From JAJDXO01 sp965207535 (lineage in GTDB: Bacteria; Pseudomonadota; Alphaproteobacteria; Rhodospirillales; UBA2165), in assembly GCA_965207535.1 (NCBI GenBank), contig CBDBMR010000017.1, forward strand, positions 434,001 to 498,000: 64,000 nucleotides of DNA. The letters run 5' to 3'. Made by a program: the position numbers and the translations under genes. Below are positions 1-7,839 of this stretch, piece by piece. How positions within the stretch are numbered: position 1 is the first letter of the stretch; each line of letters starts with the position of its first letter. A model generated the notes under the pieces. It searched no databases, was not told the origin of the DNA, and saw only the letters and a program-made list of their open reading frames with translations.

Positions 1-1
1 G

Positions 2-343
2 CTGGTCGATGAAAAGGTGATGAAGCGGATCAAGGGACTGGGCTCGCCGGATTCGAAGGTTATCCGCGCGGCCCACGCCAACATCCACACCCACCTGGAA
101 TATATCGGCTACCTCACCGGGCGGCGCCACTGGCTGGCGGGCGAGAAGTTTTCCCTGGCCGACATTGCGGCCGCCGCGCACCTCTCGGCGGTGGATTATC
201 TGGGCGATGTGCCGTGGGCCGACCACGAGGCGGCCAAGGACTGGTACGCGCGCATCAAATCCCGGCCCAGCTTCCGGCAGATTCTGGCGGACGCCATACC
301 CGGGCTGCCGCCGCCCAAGCACTACGTAAATCCTGATTTCTAG
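2..343 (+). CDS. Glutathione S-transferase, C-terminal domain (partial)
   Basis: The frame is open from the left edge, so the N-terminal thioredoxin-like domain lies outside the window. The visible 113 residues are an all-alpha GST C-terminal domain. The segment GEKFSLADIAAAAHLS matches the conserved N-capping box (S-x-x-D) of GST helix 6, and the tail with ARIKSRPSFRQIL is typical of the last helices. Such cytosolic enzymes conjugate glutathione to electrophiles or reduce peroxides. The substrate cannot be inferred. The stop is 4 bp before the convergent stop of the TPR gene. Confidence 0.8.
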   Translation: MVDEKVMKRIKGLGSPDSKVIRAAHANIHTHLEYIGYLTGRRHWLAGEKFSLADIAAAAHLSAVDYLGDVPWADHEAAKDWYARIKSRPSFRQILADAIPGLPPPKHYVNPDF

Positions 344-347
344 CGGC

Positions 348-1100
348 TCACTTCGGCCCGTCCATGCGTTCGAGATTGGCCCGGGCCGCCTCGGCCGCCG
401 GACTGTCCGGCGCCACCTCGATCACCATCAGCCAATCGGACCGGGCGCCGGCCTCGTCACCCGCCTGGCCGCGCAGGATACCCCTTTCCAGCAGCGCTTC
501 CGGATGGGCCGGGTCCTGAGAGAGCGCCAGTTCCACATCCTGCATGGCCAGCCCCGCCTCGCCGGTCTGCCGGTAGGCGCTGGCGCGGAACACCCGTGCA
601 TCGGTGAATTTGGAATCCAGTTGAAGCGCCCGGGACAAATCCTCGATGGCCGGGCCCATATCGCCGCCCTCGGCATGGGCCTGGGCCCGGTCGGCGAATA
701 TCTCCGGGTTCCGGTCATCGAGGTTGATCGCCGCGTCAAGCACGGCCAGCGCGGCGGGCGGGTTTTCCGCCCGCAGCCACGCTTGCCCCGATTGGCCCAG
801 AAGGTCGGCTTTCACGGCTGCATCCGCGTCTATCACGCGGGCCAGTTCCTCGAGCCGGCGGGCAGCCACTTCATGGTGACCGAGCCGCATCAGCGCCACT
901 GCAACGCAATGGCGGGCCGGGTCGCCGCCGTCCAAGCTTTCCCAACCGATGGCGTATTCGAAACCCCGTTGGGCGTTGCGCTCCACTTCGGTGATGCACG
1001 CCCGGTACTCGGCCGCATCGGCGGCCGTCGGCGGCTGCGATTGCGCCTGTGCCGGAAATGCGGCCGTCATTGCGACAGCGGCGATTGCCCAAATCCTCAT
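348..1100 (-). CDS. Secreted TPR-repeat protein
   Basis: This 250-residue protein starts with a clear signal peptide (MRIWAIAAVAMTAAFPAQA), so it is probably periplasmic. Residues of about 105-240 form three to four tetratricopeptide repeats, visible as the spaced A-x-x-x-x-G/A-x-x-x-A-x-x-D-x-x-x-A-L pattern around AIEDLSRALQLD and AMQDVELALSQD. TPRs mediate protein-protein contact, and no catalytic domain is visible. I chose ATG 1100 because the signal peptide begins there; an upstream in-frame start at 1133 would put a poor extension before it. The gene is divergent from the SDR gene, with starts only about 20 bp apart. Confidence 0.75.
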   Translation of the reverse strand: MRIWAIAAVAMTAAFPAQAQSQPPTAADAAEYRACITEVERNAQRGFEYAIGWESLDGGDPARHCVAVALMRLGHHEVAARRLEELARVIDADAAVKADLLGQSGQAWLRAENPPAALAVLDAAINLDDRNPEIFADRAQAHAEGGDMGPAIEDLSRALQLDSKFTDARVFRASAYRQTGEAGLAMQDVELALSQDPAHPEALLERGILRGQAGDEAGARSDWLMVIEVAPDSPAAEAARANLERMDGPK

Positions 1101-1120
1101 GCCGTGACCATATAGGAGCC

Positions 1121-1972
1121 ATGGCTGGTACATCCACGCTTCTTTGTTTCGGTTACGGCCATTCCGCCCGCGCCCTGGCGAAACGCTTGATTCCCGCCGG
1201 CTGGCGGATCATCGGCACCTACCGGCGGGAGGAGGCCACTGCCTTGATCGAAGCGGACGGCGCCGAGCCGGCGGCCTTCGATCAGGTCGATCCGGCCCAA
1301 GCCACACATATCCTGATTTCGGTTCCGCCGGGCAGCGGCGGCGATCCCGTACTGAACGCCTTTGGCGCAGCCATTTCGGAGACCGGATCGGCCTGGCTGG
1401 GCTATCTCTCGACCACCGGGGTCTACGGCGATACGGGCGGCGGGGAGGTCGACGAAACATCACCCCTCAACCCCGCCTCGGATCGCTCGGCGCGGCGGGT
1501 CGAGGCCGAAGCGGGCTGGCTCTCCCTCGAAGGCGTACCGGCTCACATATTCCGCCTCGCCGGTATCTACGGGCCGGGGCGCAGCGCCCTCGACCAGATC
1601 CGGGCCGGGCGGGCGCGGCGGATCGACAAGCCCGGATTTGCGTTCTCACGCATCCACGTGGAAGACATTGCCGGCGTCCTCGCCGCCTCCATCGGCGCAC
1701 CGAATCCCGGCGCGATCTACAATGTGTGCGACAACGAACCGGCGCCCCAGGCCGACGTGATCGCCTACGGTTGTAAGCTGCTGGGCGTCGACGCGCCCCC
1801 GCTGATCCCCTACGAAGACGCCCAAAGGGACATGACCGAGATGGCGCGGTCTTTTTGGCAGGACAATCGCCGGGTCAGCAACGCCCGCATCCGAACCGAG
1901 TTGGGATATGCGCTCAGATACCCGACCTACCGGGAAGGCCTGCGCGCCGTTCACGTGGCCGCCGGGGATTAA
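1121..1972 (+). CDS. SDR-family NAD(P)-dependent epimerase/oxidoreductase
   Basis: This 283-residue Rossmann-fold protein resembles the YeeZ-type extended/atypical SDRs. A dinucleotide-binding loop sits at the N terminus (LLCFGYGHSARALAKRL), followed by the LSTTGVYGDTGGGEVDE segment typical of nucleotide-sugar epimerase-like proteins, then FRLAGIYGPGRSALD and the RIHVEDIA motif. The start is ATG 1121, preceded by AGGAG at 3-4 nt; a longer in-frame extension exists but overlaps the divergent TPR gene. It ends in a 4-bp convergent overlap with the hydrolase gene. The substrate is unknown. Confidence 0.8.
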   Translation: MAGTSTLLCFGYGHSARALAKRLIPAGWRIIGTYRREEATALIEADGAEPAAFDQVDPAQATHILISVPPGSGGDPVLNAFGAAISETGSAWLGYLSTTGVYGDTGGGEVDETSPLNPASDRSARRVEAEAGWLSLEGVPAHIFRLAGIYGPGRSALDQIRAGRARRIDKPGFAFSRIHVEDIAGVLAASIGAPNPGAIYNVCDNEPAPQADVIAYGCKLLGVDAPPLIPYEDAQRDMTEMARSFWQDNRRVSNARIRTELGYALRYPTYREGLRAVHVAAGD

Positions 1973-2754
1973 CCCGTATTTCCCGCCAGGTCCAACAGCC
2001 GCGCCACCGTCGCCGTCAGCCGGTCGAGATCGTGAGGTTCGCTGAGGCGGTGATCGCCGCCTTTGACGAAAGTTATCTCCACATCGTCCGAGCGGAGCTT
2101 CTCCTGGATGGCGAGACTGGTCCGCCACGGCACGGCGTCGTCCTCCATGCCGTGGATCAGCCGCACCGGGCAGTCGATGGCGATCTCTCCGCCCAGCAAC
2201 AGTTGGTCCTTGCCATCATCGATCAAAGCCTGAGTGAAGGTATAGTCGTCTTCGTAGTCGCTGGGGATGATCACCTTGCCCTCGGCCTTCATGACGTCCC
2301 GCTGCTCCTGGGTCAGTTCCTCGGCGTAGAGGCGTTCGGTAAAGTCGGGTGCCGGCGCTATGCCCACCAACCCGGCAATGCGCCCGGGACGGGCCAGCGC
2401 CGTGAGCAACATAATCCAGCCGCCCATGGAGGACCCCACCAGCACCTGGGGGCCGTCGGTAAGCTCATCCAAGGCCGCCAGCGCGTCCGCCGCCCAGGAA
2501 CTAATGGTGCCGTCGGCGAACGCGCCTTCGGACTCCCCATGGCCCGCATAATCGAAGCGGAGACAGGCGTTGCCCCGACCCCGGCACAGCTCCTCGAGCG
2601 CCAGCGCCTTGCCGCCCGACATGTCCGACATGAAACCTGTCATGAATATGACGCCGGGACTTCGGCCCGGCGTTCTGTGGTAGGCGATGGACGGCCCGGT
2701 ACCGCGTGTTAATATTCCGGCCTTGAGGTCGGGGGTGGACGCATGGTCGGACAT
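1969..2754 (-). CDS. Alpha/beta hydrolase (ABHD10-like)
   Basis: This 261-residue alpha/beta hydrolase has the nucleophile elbow GSSMGG (Ser about 108), an acid in HGMEDDAVP and the catalytic histidine in GGDHRLSEP near the C terminus. LRFDYAGHGESEG is the conserved strand-loop before the nucleophile. The overall pattern resembles the ABHD10 / bacterial serine aminopeptidase-like group of acyl thioesterases or esterases; the substrate is not inferable. Its ATG (2754) lies 17 bp from the ATG of the divergent glycosyltransferase. Confidence 0.8.
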   Translation of the reverse strand: MSDHASTPDLKAGILTRGTGPSIAYHRTPGRSPGVIFMTGFMSDMSGGKALALEELCRGRGNACLRFDYAGHGESEGAFADGTISSWAADALAALDELTDGPQVLVGSSMGGWIMLLTALARPGRIAGLVGIAPAPDFTERLYAEELTQEQRDVMKAEGKVIIPSDYEDDYTFTQALIDDGKDQLLLGGEIAIDCPVRLIHGMEDDAVPWRTSLAIQEKLRSDDVEITFVKGGDHRLSEPHDLDRLTATVARLLDLAGNTG

Positions 2755-2771
2755 TCTTGTTCCCGTGCGAA

Positions 2772-3995
2772 ATGGCGGCGAAGAGATTGAACCAGGACAT
2801 TAGCACCGAAGGCACGCCGGCGGTATTCGCCGCAAGCGGAAAAACCATCGCCGGTGGCGCCACCGTGCTGCAGGTCCTGCCGGCACTGGAGACGGGCGGG
2901 GTTGAACGAGGCGCGGTCGATGTCGCCAACGCCATCGTCGCCGCGGGCGGACGTTCCATCGTCGCCTCGGCCGGCGGACGCATGGAGCACGAACTCAGCC
3001 GGGGCGGCGCCGAACACGTCACCCTGCCGGTGGATTCCAAGAACCCGCTGGTCATGCGCGCCAACATCCGCCGGCTGGCCCGGATCATCAACTCGGAGAA
3101 CGTCGACGTGGTCCACGCCCGTTCCCGGGCGCCTGCCTGGAGCGCCATTGCCGCTGCCAATAGAACCGGCCGCCGCGTCGTCACCACCTTTCACGGCACT
3201 TACGGCCACGCCAACGTGTTCAAGCGCCGCTACAACAGCGTTATGACCCGGGGCGAACGGGTCATCGCCATCTCCGACTTCATCGCCGGACACATGCGCG
3301 AGGTCTACGGCGTCCCGGACGGCAAGGTCCGTGTCATCCACCGCGGCGTCGACATTGCCCGCTTCGACCCCGCCAAAGTGTCCCAGGAACGGATTATCGC
3401 GCTCTCCGAACGCTGGCGGCTGCCCGACGGCATGCCCGTGGTGATGCTGCCCGGCCGGCTCACCCGCTGGAAAGGCCAGCGGGTGTTCATCGACGCGATG
3501 AAACTGCTGACGGACCACGACGTCCGGTGCCTGATCGTCGGTTCCGACCAGGGGCGGGATGCCTACCGCAAGAAGCTGATCAATGAAATCGAACGCGCCG
3601 GGCTTGGCGGCAAGATACATGTGATCGACCATTGCGATGACATGCCCGCCGCCTACATGCTGACCGACGTGGTGATCTCCGCCTCCATCGAGCCGGAAGC
3701 CTTTGGCCGCGTCGTTACCGAGGCCCAAGCCCTCGGCCGGCCCGTCATCGCCACCGATCACGGCGGTGCCCGCGAGACCATTATCGACGGCCGGACCGGA
3801 TGGCTGACGCCGCCGGGCGACGCCGAAGCGCTCGCCGCCACGATCGCCCGGGTTCTTGATCAGGACCCGTCGGCCCGGGGGAACTATGCGGCCCGTGCGG
3901 TCGCCCATATCCGCGACAACTTCACCAAGGACGCCATGTGCGCCAAGACCATCGCCGTCTATGACGAGCTACTCAGCGGCGCTCCGGCGGGCTGA
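2772..3995 (+). CDS. Glycosyltransferase family 4
   Basis: This GT-B fold glycosyltransferase has about 407 residues. The N-terminal half contains the acceptor-side motif ETGGVERGAVDVANAI. The C-terminal half has LPGRLTRWKGQ and the family-4 E-x7-E nucleotide-sugar signature in EAFGRVVTEAQALGRPV followed by DHGGARETI. It is probably a cytosolic retaining transferase for lipopolysaccharide or another surface polysaccharide, because a GT9 heptosyltransferase-like gene follows 17 bp later. I prefer ATG 2772; a TTG at 2757 in the same frame is possible. No strong ribosome binding site is visible. Confidence 0.88.
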   Translation: MAAKRLNQDISTEGTPAVFAASGKTIAGGATVLQVLPALETGGVERGAVDVANAIVAAGGRSIVASAGGRMEHELSRGGAEHVTLPVDSKNPLVMRANIRRLARIINSENVDVVHARSRAPAWSAIAAANRTGRRVVTTFHGTYGHANVFKRRYNSVMTRGERVIAISDFIAGHMREVYGVPDGKVRVIHRGVDIARFDPAKVSQERIIALSERWRLPDGMPVVMLPGRLTRWKGQRVFIDAMKLLTDHDVRCLIVGSDQGRDAYRKKLINEIERAGLGGKIHVIDHCDDMPAAYMLTDVVISASIEPEAFGRVVTEAQALGRPVIATDHGGARETIIDGRTGWLTPPGDAEALAATIARVLDQDPSARGNYAARAVAHIRDNFTKDAMCAKTIAVYDELLSGAPAG

Positions 3996-4012
3996 GCCCG
4001 GAGCCAGCGCGG

Positions 4013-4948
4013 ATGGCCGGCCGGATACTGGTGATCAAGCTTGGGGCGCTAGGCGACTTCCTGCAGGCCGCGGGACCCTTCGCCGCCATCCGCGCCCATC
4101 ACCCGGACGCGCACATCACCCTGCTGACGACCCGGCCATTCGCCGACTTCGCCGCCGCGTCGCCTTGGTTCGACGAGGTGTGGACCGATGTCCGGCCCAA
4201 GCCTTGGCAATTCGTCAATTGGATGCGCCTTCGGGGCCAACTCAATAGCGGCCGGTTCAACCGGGTATATGATCTCCAGACCTCTGGCCGTTCGTCCGGC
4301 TATTACCGGCTATTCGGAAAAAAGCCCGAATGGTCGGGAATCGCCCGGTCCTGCTCCCACCCCCACGCTAACCCCCGACGCGACTTCATGCACACCATGG
4401 AACGCCAAGCCGAACAGCTGAAAATGGCGGGAATCGACGCGGTTCCGGCGCCTAATTTTTCCTGGGTCGACACCCGGATCGAACGCTTCGGGCTCGCCGA
4501 ACGCCATGCCCTGCTGGCACCCATGGGCGCCCTTCACCGGCCCGAAAAACGCTGGCCCAAGGACCGCTTCGCCGAGCTCGCCAACTGGCTTCGGGATCGG
4601 GGGGTTCAGCCGGTGCTTCTGGGCACGGCGGGCGAAGCGCGGTTTCTGGACGAGATCGTTTTCCAGGCGCCGGGGTCCCGTTCCCTTGCCGGCGAAACAA
4701 GCCTGTCCGATTTGATTGCGCTCGGCCGGGGCGCGCTCGCCGCCATCGGCAACGACACCGGCCCCATGCACGCCGCCGCCATGATTGGCTGCCCGACGGT
4801 GGTGGTCTACTCCAAGGCGTCCGACCCGGCGCTGTGCGCCCAGCGGGGACCGCATGTGAGTATCCTGCGGCGGGACGACCTCAAGACCCTGGAACTCGCC
4901 GATGTCACCGATGAACTTTCGGAGCCCATCCTTCGGACCCTTGACTAG
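4013..4948 (+). CDS. Glycosyltransferase family 9 (heptosyltransferase-like)
   Basis: This 311-residue GT9 protein has the N-terminal ILVIKLGALGDFLQA motif of ADP-heptose:LPS heptosyltransferases and the C-terminal donor-site motif GNDTGPMHAAAMIGCPTVVVYS. It probably adds a heptose or similar sugar to the lipid A core on the cytoplasmic face of the membrane, in an operon with the upstream GT4. The stop codon TAG (4946-4948) lies inside the palindromic repeat that begins at 4945. Confidence 0.87.
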   Translation: MAGRILVIKLGALGDFLQAAGPFAAIRAHHPDAHITLLTTRPFADFAAASPWFDEVWTDVRPKPWQFVNWMRLRGQLNSGRFNRVYDLQTSGRSSGYYRLFGKKPEWSGIARSCSHPHANPRRDFMHTMERQAEQLKMAGIDAVPAPNFSWVDTRIERFGLAERHALLAPMGALHRPEKRWPKDRFAELANWLRDRGVQPVLLGTAGEARFLDEIVFQAPGSRSLAGETSLSDLIALGRGALAAIGNDTGPMHAAAMIGCPTVVVYSKASDPALCAQRGPHVSILRRDDLKTLELADVTDELSEPILRTLD

Positions 4949-5010
4949 AGCCGATTCACATGTTTTGACGAAACCGCGCCGTGGTTCCGTCAAGACATGA
5001 CCCGATCTAG
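4945..5010. repeat. Long palindromic intergenic repeat (CTAGAGCCGAT family)
   Basis: The outer ends are CTAGAGCCGATT and CCCGATCTAG. The core is an inverted repeat of 17-bp arms (CATGTTTTGACGAAACC at 4959-4975 and GGTTCCGTCAAGACATG at 4983-4999, 15 of 17 positions complementary) around a 7-bp loop. The GT9 stop codon is inside its left end. Reduced copies of the outer motif occur at 10734, 30694 and 39266. As RNA it would form a stable hairpin and could end the glycosyltransferase transcript before the thrS promoter. Confidence 0.7.
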
Positions 5011-5017
5011 GCGCTTC

Positions 5018-5046
5018 TTGACAGGCGAAGCCGGATTGCCGATATA
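5018..5046 (+). promoter_or_regulatory. Promoter of the thrS attenuator transcript
   Basis: A perfect -35 TTGACA (5018-5023) is followed by exactly 17 bp and a -10-like GATATA (5041-5046; TATAAG overlaps it at 5043). Initiation would be expected near 5053, only about 3 nt before the leader-peptide ATG at 5056, so the leader mRNA may be almost leaderless. No Shine-Dalgarno sequence precedes that ATG, which fits. Confidence 0.7.
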
Positions 5047-5055
5047 AGCGCCACG

Positions 5056-5115
5056 ATGACGCATAACCGTGCCACTACCACCACCACGACCACGACCCTC
5101 CACGGGGGGCCGTGA
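5056..5115 (+). CDS. Threonine-rich leader peptide of the thrS attenuator
   Basis: This is a 19-codon open frame, ATG to TGA. It starts Met-Thr-His-Asn-Arg-Ala, continues with eight consecutive threonine codons (5074-5097: ACT, ACC x5, ACG x2 in mixed order), and ends Leu-His-Gly-Gly-Pro. Nine of 19 residues are Thr, the hallmark of a ribosome-stalling leader that senses charged tRNA-Thr. CCCTCC (5096-5101) at the end of the Thr run and GGGGGG (5104-5109) just before the stop can pair. GGGGGG can alternatively pair with CCCTCC at 5148-5153. The peptide itself probably has no other role. Confidence 0.85.
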   Translation: MTHNRATTTTTTTTLHGGP

Positions 5116-5147
5116 CGTCCGGCGCGTGTGCATAGACGGACTCACAG

Positions 5148-5177
5148 CCCTCCTCGCAAACGCAAGGGGGGTTTTTT
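5148..5177 (+). terminator. Attenuator terminator upstream of thrS
   Basis: CCCTCCT (5148-5154) pairs with AGGGGGG (5165-5171), with inner GC/GC pairs at 5156-5157 and 5162-5163, a 4-nt loop and one mismatch. Six T residues follow directly (5172-5177). This is a canonical intrinsic terminator, 38 nt before thrS. Its left arm (CCCTCC) is the same hexamer that occurs at the end of the Thr codon run, so an antiterminator with GGGGGG at 5104-5109 excludes it. Confidence 0.85.
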
Positions 5178-5214
5178 GATGCAATGTCTTGAGTGACGAC
5201 GAAGGATCGGACCG

Positions 5215-7158
5215 ATGGCGAATGGAGTAGAAGCAGGCGCGAACGTAAAGCTGACGCTGCCCGATGGCAGTGTCCGGGACTACACGGCGCCGGTGACCGG
5301 TGCCGCGGTGGCCGCCGACATCGGCCCCGGCCTCGCCAAGGCGGCGCTGGCCGCCCGGATTGACGGCGAAATGTGGGATCTCAACCGGGAAATCCCGGGT
5401 GACTGCAATTTCTCCATCGTCACCGCCAAGGACGATGATGCGTTGGAGCTGTTGCGCCACGATGCCGCCCATGTGCTGGCCCAAGCCGTCCAGGAACTGT
5501 TCCCCGGCACCCAAGTGACCATCGGCCCGGCCGTCGAAAACGGCTTCTACTACGACTTTGCCCGCGACGAGCCGTTCTCGACCGATGATTTCGAGGCCAT
5601 CGAAAAGCGGATGGCGGAAATCGTCGATCAGGACCTGCCGATCGAACGCCAGATCTGGAACCGGGCCGAAGCGATCGCGCATTTCAAGTCCATCGGCGAG
5701 ATCTACAAGGCCGAGATCATCCGGGACCTGCCGGAATCCGAAGAGATCACCATCTACCGGCAGGGTGATTGGAAGGACCTCTGCCGAGGCCCGCACCTGC
5801 CCTCGACCGGTAAGCTGGGCAAGGCGTTCAAGATGCTCAAGCTCGCCGGCGCCTATTGGCGGGGCGACAGCCGGAACGAGATGCTGCAGCGCATGTACGG
5901 CACGGCATGGGCCGACGAGAAGCAGCTCAAGTCGTACCTCACCATGCTCGAAGAGGCGGAGAAGCGGGATCACCGCCGGATCGGCCGGGAAATGGACCTG
6001 TTTCACTTCCAGGAAGAAGCGCCGGGCGCGGTGTTCTGGCACCCGAAGGGTTGGACGCTGTTCCGAATGCTCGTGGACTACATGCGCCGCCGCCAGGATG
6101 AGGCCGGCTATGTCGAGATCTCCACGCCGACGCTGATGGACCGCGCCATGTGGGAGACGTCCGGCCATTGGGAGACTTTTCGAGAGCATATGTACACGAC
6201 CGAGACGGAGGATGGCCGAGTATACGCGGTGAAGCCGATGAACTGTCCCGGCGGCACCCAGGTTTACAAGCAGGGCAGCCGGAGTTACCGCGAACTGCCG
6301 ATCCGCATGGCCGAGTTCGGCAAAGTCAACCGGTACGAGCCGTCGGGCGCCCTGCACGGCCTTATGCGCGTGCGCGAGTTCACTCAGGACGACGCGCATA
6401 TATTCTGCACGCCCGAGCAGATGCAGGACGAATGCCAGACGGTTGTCCGGCTGATCCTGGACATCTACCGGGATTTCGGCTTCGACGACGTTCGCATCCT
6501 CTTCTCCGACCGCCCGGAGAAGAGGATCGGCGAAGACGCCGTCTGGGATAAGTTGGAGGCGGCGTTGAAGGGTGCGCTGGAGAGCATGGGCGAGAGTTAC
6601 AGCTACAACCCGGGCGAAGGCGCCTTTTACGGCCCAAAGCTGGAGTTCGTGCTGCGGGACGCCATCGGCCGGGATTGGCAGTGCGGCACCCTGCAGGTCG
6701 ACATGAACCTGACCGATCGGTTCGACATGACGTATGTGGGCGAGGACGGCGAGAGACACCGCCCGGTCATGCTGCATAGGGCGCTGTTCGGTTCGTTGGA
6801 GCGGTTTGCAGGCATTCTGATCGAACATTATGCGGGGCGTTTTCCGGTGTGGCTGGCGCCGGTGCAGGCGGTGGTGGCGACCATCACCAACGATGCGGAC
6901 GAGTACGCCCACGAAGTGGCCGGCGCCCTCAAATCAGCCGGCATTCGGGTGGAGACGGACCTCCGGAACGAGAAGATCAACTACAAGATCCGCGAGCACA
7001 GCCACGCCCATGTGCCGCTGATTGCCGTCGTCGGCGCCCGGGAGGCGGAAGAAAAGACCGTGGCGCTCCGGCGTTTGGGCGGCAAGGCTCAAGAAATTGT
7101 TGCGCTGAATGAGGCAGTCGCTAGACTTGTCGCCGAAGCGGCCGCGCCGGGAGCCTGA
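5215..7158 (+). CDS. thrS: Threonine--tRNA ligase
   Basis: ThrRS charges tRNA-Thr with threonine in the cytosol. This copy has 647 residues, the usual full length. Domains in order are a TGS domain (about 10-70); the N2 editing domain with H82-x3-H86 and C190-RGP-H194; the class II catalytic core with zinc ligands C344 (MNCPG), H395 (DDAHIFC) and H521 (HRALFGSLER); and the anticodon-binding domain (about 545-640). GAAGGA at 5201-5206 is a good ribosome binding site. The usual His after MNCPG is replaced (MNCPGGTQVYK), a mild oddity. Expression is probably controlled by the upstream Thr attenuator. It starts the thrS-infC-rpmI-rplT-pheST cluster. Confidence 0.97.
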   Translation: MANGVEAGANVKLTLPDGSVRDYTAPVTGAAVAADIGPGLAKAALAARIDGEMWDLNREIPGDCNFSIVTAKDDDALELLRHDAAHVLAQAVQELFPGTQVTIGPAVENGFYYDFARDEPFSTDDFEAIEKRMAEIVDQDLPIERQIWNRAEAIAHFKSIGEIYKAEIIRDLPESEEITIYRQGDWKDLCRGPHLPSTGKLGKAFKMLKLAGAYWRGDSRNEMLQRMYGTAWADEKQLKSYLTMLEEAEKRDHRRIGREMDLFHFQEEAPGAVFWHPKGWTLFRMLVDYMRRRQDEAGYVEISTPTLMDRAMWETSGHWETFREHMYTTETEDGRVYAVKPMNCPGGTQVYKQGSRSYRELPIRMAEFGKVNRYEPSGALHGLMRVREFTQDDAHIFCTPEQMQDECQTVVRLILDIYRDFGFDDVRILFSDRPEKRIGEDAVWDKLEAALKGALESMGESYSYNPGEGAFYGPKLEFVLRDAIGRDWQCGTLQVDMNLTDRFDMTYVGEDGERHRPVMLHRALFGSLERFAGILIEHYAGRFPVWLAPVQAVVATITNDADEYAHEVAGALKSAGIRVETDLRNEKINYKIREHSHAHVPLIAVVGAREAEEKTVALRRLGGKAQEIVALNEAVARLVAEAAAPGA

Positions 7159-7239
7159 GCTGGGGCAATACGGGGGCGGCTAGTCGAGTTTAAAGTCCTT
7201 TTTCATAACCAGGGGTCCAACGCGTGACAGCATCATGAT

Positions 7240-7276
7240 CTATCGGCACCTGGGGAGGCAAAGGCCGATAGAGGAG
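7240..7276 (+). promoter_or_regulatory. infC leader hairpin overlapping the ribosome binding site
   Basis: CTATCGGC (7240-7247) and GCCGATAG (7264-7271) form a perfect 8-bp stem with a 16-nt loop. The last G of the right arm is the first base of the GAGGAG ribosome binding site (7271-7276) in front of the ATA start at 7285. Such a hairpin could modulate infC translation. The function is inferred from position only. Confidence 0.45.
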
Positions 7277-7284
7277 TTGCGTCA

Positions 7285-7821
7285 ATAGCCCGCCCACCCA
7301 TGCAGGCCAGGCCCGAGAAAGAGGGCCCCCGCGTAAACGAAGACATCGATAACGCCCAAATCCGTCTGGTGGATGCCGACGGAGAAATGATCGGCGTCGT
7401 ACCCACCGAAGAAGCTCTGGACCGTGCCGCGGATGCGGGCCTCGACCTGGTCGAGGTGTCGCCCAATGCGGATCCGCCGGTGTGCAAAATTCTCGATTTC
7501 GGCAAGCTCAAGTACGAGAACCAGAAGAAGAAGGCCGAGGCGCGGAAAAAGCAGAAGACCATCGACGTCAAGGAAATCAAGATGCGCCCGGGCATCGAGG
7601 AGCACGACTATCAGGTCAAGATGCGCTCCATGCGCCGGTTTATCGACGATGGCGACAAGGTGAAGGTGACCTTGCGCTTCCGCGGCCGCGAGATGGCCCA
7701 CCAGGATTTGGGCGCCAAGGTGCTGGACCGGGTGCGGGACGACATGGACGAACTGGCCAAGGTGGAGCAGTTCCCCCAGTTGGAAGGCCGCCAGATGACC
7801 ATGGTGTTCGCACCGCGGTAA
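7285..7821 (+). CDS. infC: Translation initiation factor IF-3, probable ATA start
   Basis: IF-3 binds the 30S subunit and proofreads start-codon choice. The N-terminal domain carries GPRVNEDI and VVPTEEALDRAADAGLDLVEVSPNA, a lysine-rich linker follows, then the C-terminal domain with KEIKMRPGIEEHDYQVKMR and VTLRFRGREMAH. I chose ATA at 7285 because GAGGAG lies 8 nt upstream and the extra residues ARPPMQA continue the usual alphaproteobacterial N terminus. IF-3 genes characteristically use non-canonical starts as part of autoregulation. The first ATG in frame is 7300, with no ribosome binding site; starting there gives 173 residues. Confidence 0.93.
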   Translation: MARPPMQARPEKEGPRVNEDIDNAQIRLVDADGEMIGVVPTEEALDRAADAGLDLVEVSPNADPPVCKILDFGKLKYENQKKKAEARKKQKTIDVKEIKMRPGIEEHDYQVKMRSMRRFIDDGDKVKVTLRFRGREMAHQDLGAKVLDRVRDDMDELAKVEQFPQLEGRQMTMVFAPR

Positions 7822-7839
7822 TCCCGGCCGGATCCGCAC

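Noticed and set aside
4990..6912. Long reverse-strand open frame over thrS
   Set aside because: Codon-bias shadow of a certain ThrRS gene; its translation shows no domain.
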